From Pseudomonas asiatica (lineage in GTDB: Bacteria > Pseudomonadota > Gammaproteobacteria > Pseudomonadales > Pseudomonadaceae): 64,000 bases of DNA. The notes beneath the pieces are model-generated. The model worked only from the letters and a program-made list of their open reading frames with translations, searched no databases and was not told the DNA's origin. Positions within the stretch are counted from its first letter, which is position 1. Each line of letters starts with the position of its first letter. Positions 23,473-35,513 of this stretch are shown here, in pieces. The position numbers were made by a program, and so were the translations under genes. Location: NCBI RefSeq assembly GCF_009932335.1, contig NZ_BLJF01000003.1:930001-994000 (forward strand), given 5' to 3'.

Positions 23473-24119
23473 TGTCCGCCTGCCTCGGTTTTCGCGAGCT
23501 TGGCCTGCAGCCCTACGAACCGGTGCTGGAGGCCATGCGTCGCTTCACCGAGCAGCGCAGCCCGGACAGCCAGGATGAAGTCTGGCTGGTCGAGCACCCC
23601 GCGGTCTTCACCCAGGGCCAGGCCGGCAAGGCCGAGCACCTGCTGGTGCCGGGCGACATCCCGGTAGTGCAGACCGATCGCGGTGGCCAGGTGACCTACC
23701 ATGGCCCCGGGCAGCTGGTGGCCTACCTGCTGCTGGATGTGCGCCGGCTGGGCTTTGGCGTGCGTGAGCTGGTCAGCCGTATCGAGCAGACCCTCATCGA
23801 CCTGCTCGCCAGTTACGATGTCCAGGCCGCGGCCAAGCCCGATGCCCCGGGCGTCTATGTCGACGGAGCGAAAATCGCCTCCCTCGGCCTGCGAATCCGC
23901 AACGGCCGTTCGTTCCACGGCCTTGCCCTGAACGTGGACATGGACCTCGCGCCATTCCGCCGAATCAACCCCTGCGGCTATGCGGGGCTGGCGATGACCC
24001 AGCTGCGCGACCTGGCAGGCCCGATCGAACTCGACGAGGTCAGGACAAGGCTGCGCGGACAGCTGGTCAAGCACCTCGACTACGCTGAGCAGACGACCCT
24101 CACGGGCGGAATCGACTGA
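23472..24119 (+). CDS. lipB: Octanoyltransferase LipB
   Basis: LipB moves octanoyl groups from octanoyl-ACP to lipoyl domains. Motifs: [20 protein letters not shown] (about residues 70-89), [21 protein letters not shown] (the catalytic Lys) and [18 protein letters not shown] (the catalytic Cys). The protein has 215 residues, which is typical. Its start overlaps the ybeD stop by one base and lipA follows at 2 bases, so all lipoate-assembly genes are one transcript. Confidence 0.96.
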   Translation: MSACLGFRELGLQPYEPVLEAMRRFTEQRSPDSQDEVWLVEHPAVFTQGQAGKAEHLLVPGDIPVVQTDRGGQVTYHGPGQLVAYLLLDVRRLGFGVRELVSRIEQTLIDLLASYDVQAAAKPDAPGVYVDGAKIASLGLRIRNGRSFHGLALNVDMDLAPFRRINPCGYAGLAMTQLRDLAGPIELDEVRTRLRGQLVKHLDYAEQTTLTGGID

Positions 24120-24121
24120 AT

Positions 24122-25138
24122 ATGACAACTGTGCAAGAAGCCGTGCCGAACCTGATACCTACCCAGGATGCCACCCCGCGCCAAGCGCCGAAGAAGGTGG
24201 AAGCCGGGGTCAAGCTGCGTGGTGCCGAAAAGGTGGCGCGCATTCCGGTGAAGATCATCCCCACCGAAGAGCTGCCGAAGAAGCCCGACTGGATCCGCGT
24301 GCGTATCCCGGTGTCGCCCGAGGTAGACCGCATCAAGCAACTGCTGCGCAAGCACAAGCTGCACAGCGTATGCGAAGAGGCATCCTGCCCGAACCTGGGC
24401 GAGTGCTTCTCCGGTGGTACCGCCACCTTCATGATCATGGGTGACATCTGCACCCGTCGTTGCCCGTTCTGCGACGTTGGCCACGGCCGGCCGAAACCGC
24501 TGGACCTGGACGAGCCGAAGAACCTGGCCATCGCCATCGCCGACCTGCGCCTGAAGTACGTGGTGATCACCTCGGTGGACCGCGACGACCTGCGTGACGG
24601 TGGTGCCCAGCACTTTGCCGACTGCATCCGCGAAATCCGTGCGCTGTCGCCGGGCGTACAGCTGGAAACCCTGGTGCCGGACTACCGTGGGCGCATGGAT
24701 ATTGCCCTGGAGATCACCGCGCAAGAGCCGCCGGATGTGTTCAACCATAACCTCGAGACCGTACCGCGCCTGTACAAGGCCGCGCGCCCGGGTTCGGACT
24801 ACGACTGGTCGCTGGACCTGCTGCAGAAGTTCAAGCAGTTGGTGCCGCACGTACCGACCAAGTCGGGCCTGATGCTCGGCCTGGGCGAGACCGACGAGGA
24901 AGTGATCGAAGTGATGCACCGTATGCGCGAGCATGACATCGACATGCTCACCCTCGGCCAGTACCTGCAGCCGTCGCGCAGCCACCTGCCGGTGCAGCGT
25001 TTTGTTCACCCGGACACCTTCGCCTGGTTCGCCGAGGAAGGTTACAAGATGGGCTTCAAGAACGTCGCTTCCGGCCCGTTGGTGCGTTCTTCGTACCACG
25101 CTGACCAGCAGGCTCACGAAGCCAAGATCAAGCTCTGA
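24122..25138 (+). CDS. lipA: Lipoyl synthase LipA (radical SAM)
   Basis: LipA inserts two sulfurs into protein-bound octanoyl groups using two [4Fe-4S] clusters. The auxiliary-cluster cysteines are in [13 protein letters not shown] (about residues 84-96) and the radical SAM CxxxCxxC is in [15 protein letters not shown] (about 111-125). The C-terminal RSSYHAD carries the conserved Ser that ligates the auxiliary cluster. The 338-residue length fits. The gene is followed by a strong terminator. Confidence 0.97.
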   Translation: MTTVQEAVPNLIPTQDATPRQAPKKVEAGVKLRGAEKVARIPVKIIPTEELPKKPDWIRVRIPVSPEVDRIKQLLRKHKLHSVCEEASCPNLGECFSGGTATFMIMGDICTRRCPFCDVGHGRPKPLDLDEPKNLAIAIADLRLKYVVITSVDRDDLRDGGAQHFADCIREIRALSPGVQLETLVPDYRGRMDIALEITAQEPPDVFNHNLETVPRLYKAARPGSDYDWSLDLLQKFKQLVPHVPTKSGLMLGLGETDEEVIEVMHRMREHDIDMLTLGQYLQPSRSHLPVQRFVHPDTFAWFAEEGYKMGFKNVASGPLVRSSYHADQQAHEAKIKL

Positions 25139-25157
25139 GCCAAGCACAGAGCCACGC

Positions 25158-25194
25158 ATGCCGATGCGCGCCGAAGGGCCGCATCGGCATTTTT
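25158..25194 (+). terminator. Intrinsic terminator after lipA
   Basis: Arms ATGCCGATGCG (25158-25168) and CGCATCGGCAT (25180-25190) around an 11-base loop, followed by a T run. Clear Rho-independent terminator. Confidence 0.9.
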
Positions 25195-25225
25195 GTTTGT
25201 GCCACACGCGCTGCAAGGAGCCGCG

Positions 25226-26164
25226 ATGAATTGCGCCGAAACCTTCCAACCCAGCCTGCCAGCCGCGCTGCCGCGTGATGCCTGTTTTGCCATTGTCGCC
25301 CCGGCGGGCGCGGCGCGGCTGGATACGCACAAGGTCAACCAGTGGTTCGTTGATAGAGGCTACAGCTGCCGCATCTATCCGGGAGCCCTTCAGGCCCAAG
25401 GCTATCTGGCGGGGCCGGACCGGCAGCGGTTACAGGACCTGCATGATGCCTTTGCCGACCCGGCCATCGACGCCATTCTGTGCATGCGTGGGGGGTACGG
25501 CAGCATGCGCCTGCTCGACCAGCTCGATTTCGAACTGATCCGGCGCAACCCCAAGCCACTGATCGGTTACAGCGACATAACCGCGCTGCACACGGCGATC
25601 TACCGGCATACCGGGCTGCTCACCTTCCATGGCGGGATGCTCAATGCCGACCTGCTGGGGGCCAAGTTGCCGCCAACCGAGACTTCGTTGCTGGCGCAGC
25701 TGGGTGGGCATGTGCGGGCAGGTGAGCAGATCGTGCACCCTGCTGACTTCGCATTGAGCAGCGTGCTGCATGGGGTGGCCAGCGGGCCGCTGCTGGGCGG
25801 CAACCTGTCGATGCTGGGCGCGACCCTGGGGACGATTGCCGAGCTGGATACGCAGGGCTGCATCCTGTTCATCGAGGACGTCAACGAGCCGCTTTACCGG
25901 GTGGATCGCTTGCTGACCCAGCTGCGCCTGGCAGGCAAGCTGGAGGGGGTGAAGGGTGTGCTGGTGGGGGACTTTGCCGGGATTACCACTGCGGCGTTGA
26001 CGCCCCTGCTGGAGGATATCTTCGCGCCGCTGGGTGTGCCGGTGCTGGCCGGGTGGCGCAGTGGGCATTGTGACCCGAATGTGTGCTTGCCGTTGGGGGC
26101 TCGTGTAAGGCTGGACAGTGATCGGCAGAGCTTGCTGCTGGAGCAGGATCTTTTCCAGGCTTGA
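25226..26164 (+). CDS. ldcA: Muramoyltetrapeptide LD-carboxypeptidase (S66 family)
   Basis: LdcA removes the terminal D-Ala from murein tetrapeptides during recycling of cell-wall fragments. The S66 catalytic Ser is in CMRGGYGSMRLLDQLDF (about residues 90-106), followed by PLIGYSDITALHTAIY; the Glu and His of the triad are in CILFIEDVNEPLYRVD and WRSGHCDPNVCLPLGA. The ATG at 25226 has AAGGAG 6 bases upstream and gives 312 residues. The longer frame from 25193 starts within the lipA terminator. Monocistronic, bounded by the terminator and REPs. Confidence 0.92.
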   Translation: MNCAETFQPSLPAALPRDACFAIVAPAGAARLDTHKVNQWFVDRGYSCRIYPGALQAQGYLAGPDRQRLQDLHDAFADPAIDAILCMRGGYGSMRLLDQLDFELIRRNPKPLIGYSDITALHTAIYRHTGLLTFHGGMLNADLLGAKLPPTETSLLAQLGGHVRAGEQIVHPADFALSSVLHGVASGPLLGGNLSMLGATLGTIAELDTQGCILFIEDVNEPLYRVDRLLTQLRLAGKLEGVKGVLVGDFAGITTAALTPLLEDIFAPLGVPVLAGWRSGHCDPNVCLPLGARVRLDSDRQSLLLEQDLFQA

Positions 26165-26170
26165 GATTGT

Positions 26171-26291
26171 CGGGGCTGCTTTGCAGCCCATCGCGACACA
26201 AGGCCGCTCCTACAGGAGACCGCGTTACCCCGATGGTTCGCGATCGCTTGTAGGAGCGGCCTTGTGTCGCGATGGGCCGCGCAGCGGCCCC
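26171..26291. repeat. REP inverted pair after ldcA
   Basis: GGGGCTGCTTTGCAGCCC-type outer hairpin plus two REP cores (cgacacaaggccgctcctac and its inverse) between the convergent ldcA and transglycosylase genes. Confidence 0.8.
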
Positions 26292-26298
26292 AAGATTC

Positions 26299-27615
26299 TC
26301 ACTGCTGACGCAGGCTCTCGAGCAGCTTGTGCGTCGGATACCCATCTGCCGGCCACCCCAGCCCCTGCTGGGCATTGCGGATCGCCTTGCGGGTATTGGC
26401 GCCAATGATGCCATCGGCATTGCCGGCTTCGTGCCCATTGCTGTTCAGCAGGTTCTGCAGCTCCATGCGCTCGCTGCGGCTGAGCGGCAGGTCTTCTTTC
26501 GGCCAGCTGCCGGCAATGAAGCCCCAGCCCGTGAAGCGATCACCCAGCAGGCTTACCGCCAGCGCGTAGGATGACGAATTGTTGTACTTGAGGATGGCGC
26601 GGAAGTTGTCCAGCACCAGGAACGCCGGGCCACGCGCGCCCGCTGGCAGCAGCAGGGCGGCAGACAGCTGGTTGCTGCCCACTGGCAACTGGGTACCGGC
26701 AGGCAGTTTCACGCCCATCGCCAGCCACTCGCTCACCGGCTTGCGCAGGGCGCCATCGGCCTGCCAGTAATCGAAGCCAGGCGGCACCTGGACCTCGAAG
26801 CCCCACGGCTGGCCACGTTTCCAGCCCGAGCTCTGCAGGTAGTGCGCGGTCGATGCCAGGGCGTCTGCCGTGCTGTTCCAGATGTCACGGCGGCCATCGC
26901 CGTCGAAGTCCACGGCATGGGTGTTGTAGGTGGTCGGGATGAACTGGGTCTGGCCCATGGCGCCGGCCCACGAGCCACGCATGGCCTCAGGCTGGATGTC
27001 GCCATGCTGGATGATCTGCAGCGCAGCGATCAGCTGGTCCTGGGCGAACTGCGGGCGGCGGCCCTCATAGGCCAGGGTGGCCAGCGAGCGGATCACCGAT
27101 TTGCTGCCCTGGAACTGGCCGAAGTTGCTCTCCATGCCCCATACCGCGACCAGCACCTGGCGATCGACGCCATAGCGTTGCTCGATGCGGGTCAGCAGTT
27201 CGGCGTTCTGCTCCAGCAGCTTCTTGCCGTTGCGTACACGCAGGGGCGACAGGGCGCCTTCGAGGTATTCCCATACCGGGCGGGTGAACTCCGGCTGGCT
27301 GCGATCAGCCTTGATCACGTCCATGTCGGGGGTGACGCCGAGGAAGGCGCGGTCGAAGGTGTCCTGCGAAATGCCGGCTTGCAGGGCTTGCTGGCGAAAG
27401 CCCGCTTGCCATTGCGCGAAGGTTTGCAGAGGCTGGATTTCAGTGTTGGTGTCGGGCGTCGTGCCGGGCAGGGTCACCACCGGGGCAGGCTGGGCGGGGG
27501 CCAGCGGCAGGGCATCGGCGGCGGTGGGCTTTTCTGCGCAGGCCACGAGCAGGATGAAACTGGAGGCCGCGATCAGCTGACGGGTTTTCCAGCGGGGGAG
27601 AAGACTGAGGAGCAT
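26299..27615 (-). CDS. Lytic murein transglycosylase, MltB-like lipoprotein with peptidoglycan-binding domain
   Basis: A second MltB-type enzyme of 438 residues. The lipoprotein signal peptide has the lipobox ending VAC (ILLVACAEKP, Cys near 26). The catalytic region has VAVWGMESNFGQFQGSK (Glu near 167) and MGQTQFIPTTYNTHAVDFDG, and the C-terminus is a PG_binding_1 domain (NADGIIGANTRKAIRNAQQG). It makes 1,6-anhydro muropeptides, overlapping in activity with the mltB product at 19682. It is alone on the minus strand after arfA. Confidence 0.88.
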   Translation of the reverse strand: MLLSLLPRWKTRQLIAASSFILLVACAEKPTAADALPLAPAQPAPVVTLPGTTPDTNTEIQPLQTFAQWQAGFRQQALQAGISQDTFDRAFLGVTPDMDVIKADRSQPEFTRPVWEYLEGALSPLRVRNGKKLLEQNAELLTRIEQRYGVDRQVLVAVWGMESNFGQFQGSKSVIRSLATLAYEGRRPQFAQDQLIAALQIIQHGDIQPEAMRGSWAGAMGQTQFIPTTYNTHAVDFDGDGRRDIWNSTADALASTAHYLQSSGWKRGQPWGFEVQVPPGFDYWQADGALRKPVSEWLAMGVKLPAGTQLPVGSNQLSAALLLPAGARGPAFLVLDNFRAILKYNNSSSYALAVSLLGDRFTGWGFIAGSWPKEDLPLSRSERMELQNLLNSNGHEAGNADGIIGANTRKAIRNAQQGLGWPADGYPTHKLLESLRQQ

Positions 27616-27675
27616 TCACAGATCCAGAATTGCAGGTCAGGTGATGACCATACCATGCCTGCGCTTTCGATGCTT

Positions 27676-27840
27676 TCATGCAGCCAAAAAGTAGGAAGCC
27701 TCCCAATCTCTCGATTGGAAGGCTTCGCGGCGGTAGCTGCCTTTGCCCTTGTTCGGCTGTTCCTGGCGGCAGCGGAACAGCGGTTGGGCGATGATCGACT
27801 TGGCCTTGTTGGGGCCGTGCTTTTTCGGCTTTTTGCTCAT
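27676..27840 (-). CDS. arfA: Alternative ribosome-rescue factor ArfA
   Basis: A 54-residue basic protein reading MSKKPKKHGPNKAKSIIAQP then LFRCRQEQPNKGKGSYRREA, close to the ArfA family (PF03889: P-LF-x-R ... K-G-K-G-S-Y-x-R). ArfA frees ribosomes stuck on mRNAs without stop codons by recruiting RF2, as a backup to tmRNA. A long hairpin lies inside the end of the coding region, as in E. coli arfA, where RNase III cleavage or termination there makes a non-stop mRNA controlled by tmRNA. It is too short to appear in routine ORF calls. Ribosome-binding site weak. Confidence 0.82.
   Translation of the reverse strand: MSKKPKKHGPNKAKSIIAQPLFRCRQEQPNKGKGSYRREAFQSRDWEASYFLAA
27695..27726 (-). promoter_or_regulatory. 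Hairpin inside the arfA coding region
   Basis: GAAGCCT-c-CCAATC / GATTGG-a-AGGCTTC around a TCTC loop gives a 13-bp stem with one mismatch. On the arfA mRNA it falls about 15 codons before the stop. In the E. coli system such a stem makes truncated, tmRNA-regulated mRNA; the same logic is inferred here. Confidence 0.75.
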
Positions 27841-27948
27841 GGCGGGATTCCCGGGTTGGGTGGGTTTCGCGGCGCACTGTAGGGCTTGGGGCAGGGTGGG
27901 GCCAATTGATTGTGTTTATGGTTCGAGATGTTGGGGACATTGCAGCCC

Positions 27949-28034
27949 TGTGGGAGCGGGCGTGCCCGCGAACACCGGCGAAGCCGGTGCCATCCACCGT
28001 GTCGCCTGATTCGCGGGCATGCCCGCTCCCACAG
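27949..28034. repeat. REP inverted pair downstream of holA
   Basis: tgtgggagcgggcgtgcccg and its inverse gggcatgcccgctcccaca enclose a second small hairpin (ccggcgaagccgg). It stands right after the holA stop. Confidence 0.8.
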
Positions 28035-28043
28035 CGGCCCCAG

Positions 28044-29081
28044 TTACTCGGGAGGCAGTGCCAGGCGCTGGCCGGCCATCAGCAGCGACAAGCGCGCCAG
28101 GCCGGTCCACGGCGAGCCCTCTGCCTGGCCCTTGATCTGTGCATCAATACGCTGGGCATCTTGCAGCAACTGCGCCCAGCGCTGCGCCGACAGGCGCTGC
28201 AGGGCCTTGCTGACCAGTGGCCGGCGTTTGTCCCAGATCGGCGGGCGGGCCTGGCTGAAGGCCTTGTCCAGCGGTACACCCTGGCTGAACTGCTGGGCCA
28301 GCCCGGCCAGCTGGCGCAGCTCACGGGCCAGGGCCCAGAGAATCACTGGTGGCTCAACGCCTTCACCGCGCAAGCCTTCGAGCATGCGCAAGGCATGCGC
28401 GGCTTCGCCGTTGAGAATGGCATCGACCAGGCCGAAGACATCGAAGCGGGCGCTGTCGGCGACGGCGGCCTGCACGGTCTCCACTGTGATCTGGTTACCT
28501 TCGGCGAGCAGCTTGAGCTTTTCGACTTCCTGCGCGGCAGCCAGCAGGTTGCCTTCCACGCGTGCGGCGATCAGGTCGACGGCGTCACGCTGTGCAGAAA
28601 GGCCGGCCTGCTGCAAGCGCTGGTTGATCCACTGCGGCAACTGGTGCACATCCACCGGCCAGATCTGGATGAACTGGCAATGGGGACCTTCGATCAGGGC
28701 CTTGCCCCACTTGGTCTTCTGCGCGCTGCCGTCCAGCTTGGGCAGGCTGACCAGCAGCAGGGTGTCTTCGGCCGGGTTGGCGCAGTATTCCATCAGCGCA
28801 GCAGCGCCTTTGTCACCGGGCTTGCCTGAGGGCAGGCGCAATTCCAGCAGGCGGCGCTGGGCGAACAGGGACAGGCTGGCGCCAGCCTGGAGCAGGGTGC
28901 CCCAGTCGAAATTGGCGTCGGCACTGAATACCTGGCGTTCGTCGTAGCCCTGCTGGCGTGCGGCGTTACGGATGGCGTCGGCGGCTTCCTGGCACAGCAG
29001 CGGGTCGTCGCCGCTGACCACGTAGACCGGTGCCAGGGCACCTTGCAGGTGCTTGTTGAGTTGGGCGGGGGCGAGCTTCAT
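28044..29081 (-). CDS. holA: DNA polymerase III subunit delta
   Basis: HolA opens the beta sliding clamp as part of the clamp loader. The 345-residue protein starts MKLAPAQLNKHLQGALAPVY, the usual HolA N-terminus, then VVSGDDPLLCQEAADAIRNA and the beta-interacting region (FSLFAQRRLLELRLPSGKPG), and ends with the helical collar domain. The ATG at 29081 is preferred to the in-frame ATG at 29099 by family alignment. It follows lptE, with a 39-base gap, as part of leuS-lptE-holA, the standard order. Confidence 0.95.
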   Translation of the reverse strand: MKLAPAQLNKHLQGALAPVYVVSGDDPLLCQEAADAIRNAARQQGYDERQVFSADANFDWGTLLQAGASLSLFAQRRLLELRLPSGKPGDKGAAALMEYCANPAEDTLLLVSLPKLDGSAQKTKWGKALIEGPHCQFIQIWPVDVHQLPQWINQRLQQAGLSAQRDAVDLIAARVEGNLLAAAQEVEKLKLLAEGNQITVETVQAAVADSARFDVFGLVDAILNGEAAHALRMLEGLRGEGVEPPVILWALARELRQLAGLAQQFSQGVPLDKAFSQARPPIWDKRRPLVSKALQRLSAQRWAQLLQDAQRIDAQIKGQAEGSPWTGLARLSLLMAGQRLALPPE

Positions 29082-29120
29082 GGGGAACAGGCGGGGCACC
29101 CGAGGGTACCCCGCTCGGGC

Positions 29121-29726
29121 TTAGTTGCCCGGTACTTCCAGTGGCGACTGCTGAGGCGTTTCGGCCTGCTGGCGGCGAGCGGCCTCCAGCGCAGCGGCTT
29201 CGGCTTTGGCACGCTCGTCGGCTTGACGCTGCAGCTCGTCCAGCTGGGACGGGGTCAGCATCTGCAGGCGAACGACCATGGCGTTGACCAGGTCGCGACG
29301 CATTTCTTCACGGGCACGGTTGGCTTCCTGTTCGGAGCCGGTGATGTTCGAGCCGTCCCGCAAGTAGATCTTGCGCACTTCCACCTTGTCGCTCATCAGC
29401 TCCAGGTTGTTCAGGCCCTGGATGCTGTAGTTCAGCACGGTGGTCAGCTCGTACTCGGCGGTACGGTTGCCACTGTTGTAGGTCGCCGAGCGCTCGCGCT
29501 CCTGCTCGTTGGTCAGCACCAGGCGGTACGGTGCACCAGCGTGCACGTTGACGCCGCTACGCTGCAGTACTTCACGCAGCTGGACCACGGTCGGGCCGTA
29601 GGCGTTGCGTGCGCTTACGTCCATTTCCTTCACGCTCAGCTCGGTGGAGCCGGTGCCACGCAGCTGGAAACCGCAGGCGCTGAGCATGACCGCCAGGCCA
29701 ATTACCAGCAAATTGCGTTTGATCAT
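29121..29726 (-). CDS. lptE: LPS-assembly lipoprotein LptE
   Basis: LptE sits inside the LptD barrel and helps insert lipopolysaccharide into the outer membrane. The signal peptide MIKRNLLVIGLAVMLSACGF has the lipobox LSAC (Cys18), and QLRGTGSTELS follows, as in Pseudomonas LptE. There are 201 residues, with a Gln/Ala-rich C-terminal helix. The gene lies between leuS and holA as in most gamma-proteobacteria. An essential gene in relatives. Confidence 0.94.
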   Translation of the reverse strand: MIKRNLLVIGLAVMLSACGFQLRGTGSTELSVKEMDVSARNAYGPTVVQLREVLQRSGVNVHAGAPYRLVLTNEQERERSATYNSGNRTAEYELTTVLNYSIQGLNNLELMSDKVEVRKIYLRDGSNITGSEQEANRAREEMRRDLVNAMVVRLQMLTPSQLDELQRQADERAKAEAAALEAARRQQAETPQQSPLEVPGN

Positions 29727-29752
29727 GTTGTTGCTCCCTTGTGGGCCTGTTC

Positions 29753-29779
29753 GCCCGCCCGCAGTGCCTGCGGGCGGGC
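29753..29779. repeat. GC-rich hairpin between leuS and lptE
   Basis: GCCCGCCCGCAG and CTGCGGGCGGGC around a 3-base loop. There is no T run on the minus strand, so it may attenuate rather than fully end leuS transcription. Confidence 0.6.
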
Positions 29780-29786
29780 GTTGCCA

Positions 29787-32561
<2,775 letters not shown>

Positions 32562-32620
32562 TCAACGACGCTAAGCTCAGGTGTGGGGGGAGATATTCTT
32601 ATCTTCAATGAGGTGAACGG

Positions 32621-32935
32621 ATGGGAGAGACGCAGCTACCCGCAATCAGACCGGAGCTATACGAACGCCTGATCGACCGGCTTGGCTTGGCGCTGGAAGT
32701 GGCCAGGACCTCGGTGCGATTGCGCGACGAAATGCCAGCCGAGCTGGAGTTGCGTGGCCTGAGCCACGCAGAGTTCGAACTGATCAAGGCCTACCTGGAT
32801 TCTCTCCCGGAGCGCCACAATGCCTGTGTCGGCAGTTACCCACAAGCGGAGCCGACATCGGCCAAGATCATCTGGCTCAAGGACAAGAAACGCCCCGCCA
32901 GCACGGCGAGATCCAGGACGCTGCCGCATCGCTAG
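32621..32935 (+). CDS. Hypothetical protein, conserved position beside leuS
   Basis: A 104-residue soluble protein (MGETQLPAIRPELYERLIDR) that I cannot assign with certainty. The helical N-terminal part with 'ELYERL' vaguely recalls DUF1654-type small Pseudomonas proteins. GAGGTG just before the ATG is an excellent ribosome-binding site. It is divergent from leuS and followed by the ElyC-like gene. The C-terminal end is basic and disordered. Confidence 0.6.
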   Translation: MGETQLPAIRPELYERLIDRLGLALEVARTSVRLRDEMPAELELRGLSHAEFELIKAYLDSLPERHNACVGSYPQAEPTSAKIIWLKDKKRPASTARSRTLPHR

Positions 32936-33070
32936 CCGTTCAGGACGCCAGGCGCAGGCTATCGCGCGCCGGTTCTTAAATTTTGCACAGCTCACGATCG
33001 GCGCCGGCCACACCCTTGTTGACCGGCGTCGATCCTTCTAGGCTGCACACCTGCCAAGGAGGTGTGGCCA

Positions 33071-33832
33071 ATGTCGATCCGATTCTTCGTCAAACAATGG
33101 CTGATGCCGCCAGGCGTCCTGTTCCTGCTGCTGCTTGTGGCGTGGTGGCTGCGCCGCCGTCGGCCCCGGCTGGCAGCGCTGTGCTTTGCCCTGGGCCTTG
33201 GTGGCCTGTGGCTGATGAGCCTGCCGCTGGTGGTACAGGAAACCGCTCGTGTGCTGGAGACGGAAGCGCCGTTGGCGGTAAGCGATTGGGCCGGCCTGGC
33301 AAGCCGGGCAGATGCCATCGTGCTGCTGGGCGCGGGGCGTGAGCGGGGTGACCCGGCCTGGGGTGGTGGCGACCAGCCCACAGCCACGGCGCTGGAGCGC
33401 ATGCGCTTTGCCGCACGGCTGGCCAAGGCTTCGGGCTTGCCGGTGTTGACCAGTGGCGGGTTGCACTATGGCTCGCCGCCGAGCGAGGCGCAGTTGATGG
33501 CTGATCGCCTGCGTGAAGATTTCGGTGTCGAGGTGAAATGGCGAGAGGAGGGCAGCCGCACGACCTGGGAAAATGCCCGGCTGACGGCCAAGGTGCTGCA
33601 GCCGTTGGGGATTCGCCGGGTGGTCGTGGTGACCCAGGCCTGGCACATGCAGCGCTCGCGCTGGAGCTTCGAGCAGGCGGGGTTCGAGGTGGTGCCGGCG
33701 CCAGTCGGGTTCCTCGGGCGCGATCATGCGCGGCCGTTCGGCGGGTTGCTACCGGAGAGCCGGGCGATGTGGCAGAGCGGGCAGTTGCTCAATGAAGTGG
33801 CTGGGTTGGTGGGGTATCGGCTGTTCTACTGA
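33071..33832 (+). CDS. YdcF/ElyC family (DUF218) membrane protein
   Basis: This 253-residue protein has two N-terminal membrane helices (LMPPGVLFLLLLVAWWL; AALCFALGLGGLWLMSLPL) and a periplasmic DUF218 domain with ADAIVLLGAGRERG, SRTTWENARLTAKVL and VVVVTQAWHMQRSRWSFEQA. ElyC in E. coli affects the lipid carrier used for envelope polysaccharides; SanA affects permeability to vancomycin. Those roles are suggestive only. The ATG at 33071 is preceded by AGGAGG. Confidence 0.85.
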   Translation: MSIRFFVKQWLMPPGVLFLLLLVAWWLRRRRPRLAALCFALGLGGLWLMSLPLVVQETARVLETEAPLAVSDWAGLASRADAIVLLGAGRERGDPAWGGGDQPTATALERMRFAARLAKASGLPVLTSGGLHYGSPPSEAQLMADRLREDFGVEVKWREEGSRTTWENARLTAKVLQPLGIRRVVVVTQAWHMQRSRWSFEQAGFEVVPAPVGFLGRDHARPFGGLLPESRAMWQSGQLLNEVAGLVGYRLFY

Positions 33833-33854
33833 TTTACCGGCTTACGCGATCCCT

Positions 33855-33970
33855 TGTAGGAGCGGCCTTGTGTCGCGATGGGCTGCATGGCAGCCCCAGA
33901 TTTCAGCTTCTATGCCGGGAATGCCGGGGCCGCTTTGCGGCCCTATCGCGACACAAGGCCGCTCCTACAG
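33855..33970. repeat. REP inverted pair between convergent genes
   Basis: tgtaggagcggccttgtgtc and the inverse cgacacaaggccgctcctac, with small GC hairpins between, separating the ElyC-like gene and lnt. Confidence 0.85.
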
Positions 33971-33987
33971 TGATCTGCGTCGCCTGG

Positions 33988-35505
33988 TTAAACAGTCTTG
34001 GCTATTCGCCCAGCCAGCAACGCCCAACCCAGCAGCAATGCACAGACTATCGCCAGCGGCCACGACCGCCATTGCAGGTACGGCGTCAGCTTCTGCATCG
34101 GCACCACCTCGCCATACAGCACCGCCTGCTGGAACTGCGGTACCTGCGTGGTAATGCGGCCAAACGGGTCGATCAGCGCGGTCACGCCATTGTTGGTGGC
34201 GCGGATCATCCAGCGCCCGGCTTCCAGCGCGCGCATCTGTGCCATCTGCAGGTGCTGCAGCGGGCCGATCGAGGTACCGAACCAGGTGTCGTTGCTGATG
34301 GTCAGCAGCAGGTCGCTGCGGGCCGCCAGGCCTGCGGCGAATTCGGGGTAGACCACTTCGTAGCAGATGTAAGGCGCAATCTGGTAGCCCTTGGCCTGCA
34401 GCAGCGGCTGGTCTTCCGGCCCGCGGGCGAAGTCCGACATGGGCAGGTTGAAGAACTCGATCAGGCCACGCAGCATGTCCTGCAGCGGCACATACTCGCC
34501 AAAAGGCACCAGCTTCTGCTTGAGGTAGGTGCCATCGCCTTCACCAGTGACAGTGATGCCGTTGTAGTAGCGGCGCTGGTGATGCACCACTTCACGCACC
34601 GGCACGCCGGTAATCAGCGCCGAATGCCGCTCGGCGGCAAACCGGCCCATCACGTCGATATAGCCTTGGGCCTGGTCCTTGAGCACCGGCACCGCGGTTT
34701 CCGGCCACACCAGCAGGTCTACCGGCCTGGAGCTGAAGCTCAGGTCACGGTACAGCGCCAGTTGCGCATCGATGTGCGCCGGGTCCCATTTCAGGTCCTG
34801 CTCGACGTTGCCCTGGATGGCCGCCACTTTCAGTGGGTCGCCCGCCGGCTTGGTCCAGGCATGGCCCTTGAGCGCCAGGCCCAGCACCCACGGGGCCAGC
34901 AACAGCAGGCAGCCCACCGCGAGGAACGAGGGGCGGGCGCGCAGGCGGTGCACGTTGCACAACAGGGCAGCGGTCAGGGCCAGTGCGAAGGAAATCAGCC
35001 ACACGCCACCCAGCGGTGCCAGGCCGGCGAGCGGGCCGTCCAGCTGGCTGTAGCCGGCGTAGAGCCAGGGGAAGCCGGTCAGGAACCAGCCGCGGAAGGC
35101 CTCTTGCAGCAGCCACAGGGCGGCAAAGCACAAGGCGTCGGCCAGTGGTGCTTCGGTGCGGCGCAGCCAGCGTGCCCACAGCCAGGTGGGCAGGGCGAAG
35201 AACCAGGCCAGGGCGGCGAAGAAGGCCAGCAGCAGCAGGATCGCCAGCAGCGGCGAGGCACCGCCGTAGGTGTTCATGCTGACGTAGATCCACCAGGTAC
35301 CGGCACCGTACAGGCCGAAGCCGAACCACCAGCCGCGCCACATGGCCTGGCGCGGGCTGAGCTCGCGCAGGCCGAGGTAGAGCAGGGCGATGGACAACAC
35401 GGCCAGGGGCCAGATGTCGAAAGGCGCCAGGGCCAGGAGGGTGGAGGCACCGGCCGCCAGGGCCAGCAGGTTACCGGGCCAGCCGGGGCGGGTGATCCAA
35501 CGCAT
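33988..35505 (-). CDS. lnt: Apolipoprotein N-acyltransferase
   Basis: Lnt adds the third acyl chain to lipoproteins. The protein has 505 residues: several N-terminal membrane segments, then a nitrilase-like periplasmic domain with the catalytic Glu in LLVWPETAVPVL (near residue 277), Lys in LKQKLVPFGEYVPL (near 345) and Cys in APYICYEVVYPEF (near 397). Full length. It is followed by a REP and preceded by corC in the ybeZ-ybeY-corC-lnt order, which is conserved in gamma-proteobacteria. Confidence 0.96.
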   Translation of the reverse strand: MRWITRPGWPGNLLALAAGASTLLALAPFDIWPLAVLSIALLYLGLRELSPRQAMWRGWWFGFGLYGAGTWWIYVSMNTYGGASPLLAILLLLAFFAALAWFFALPTWLWARWLRRTEAPLADALCFAALWLLQEAFRGWFLTGFPWLYAGYSQLDGPLAGLAPLGGVWLISFALALTAALLCNVHRLRARPSFLAVGCLLLLAPWVLGLALKGHAWTKPAGDPLKVAAIQGNVEQDLKWDPAHIDAQLALYRDLSFSSRPVDLLVWPETAVPVLKDQAQGYIDVMGRFAAERHSALITGVPVREVVHHQRRYYNGITVTGEGDGTYLKQKLVPFGEYVPLQDMLRGLIEFFNLPMSDFARGPEDQPLLQAKGYQIAPYICYEVVYPEFAAGLAARSDLLLTISNDTWFGTSIGPLQHLQMAQMRALEAGRWMIRATNNGVTALIDPFGRITTQVPQFQQAVLYGEVVPMQKLTPYLQWRSWPLAIVCALLLGWALLAGRIAKTV

Positions 35506-35513
35506 GTTTGTCC

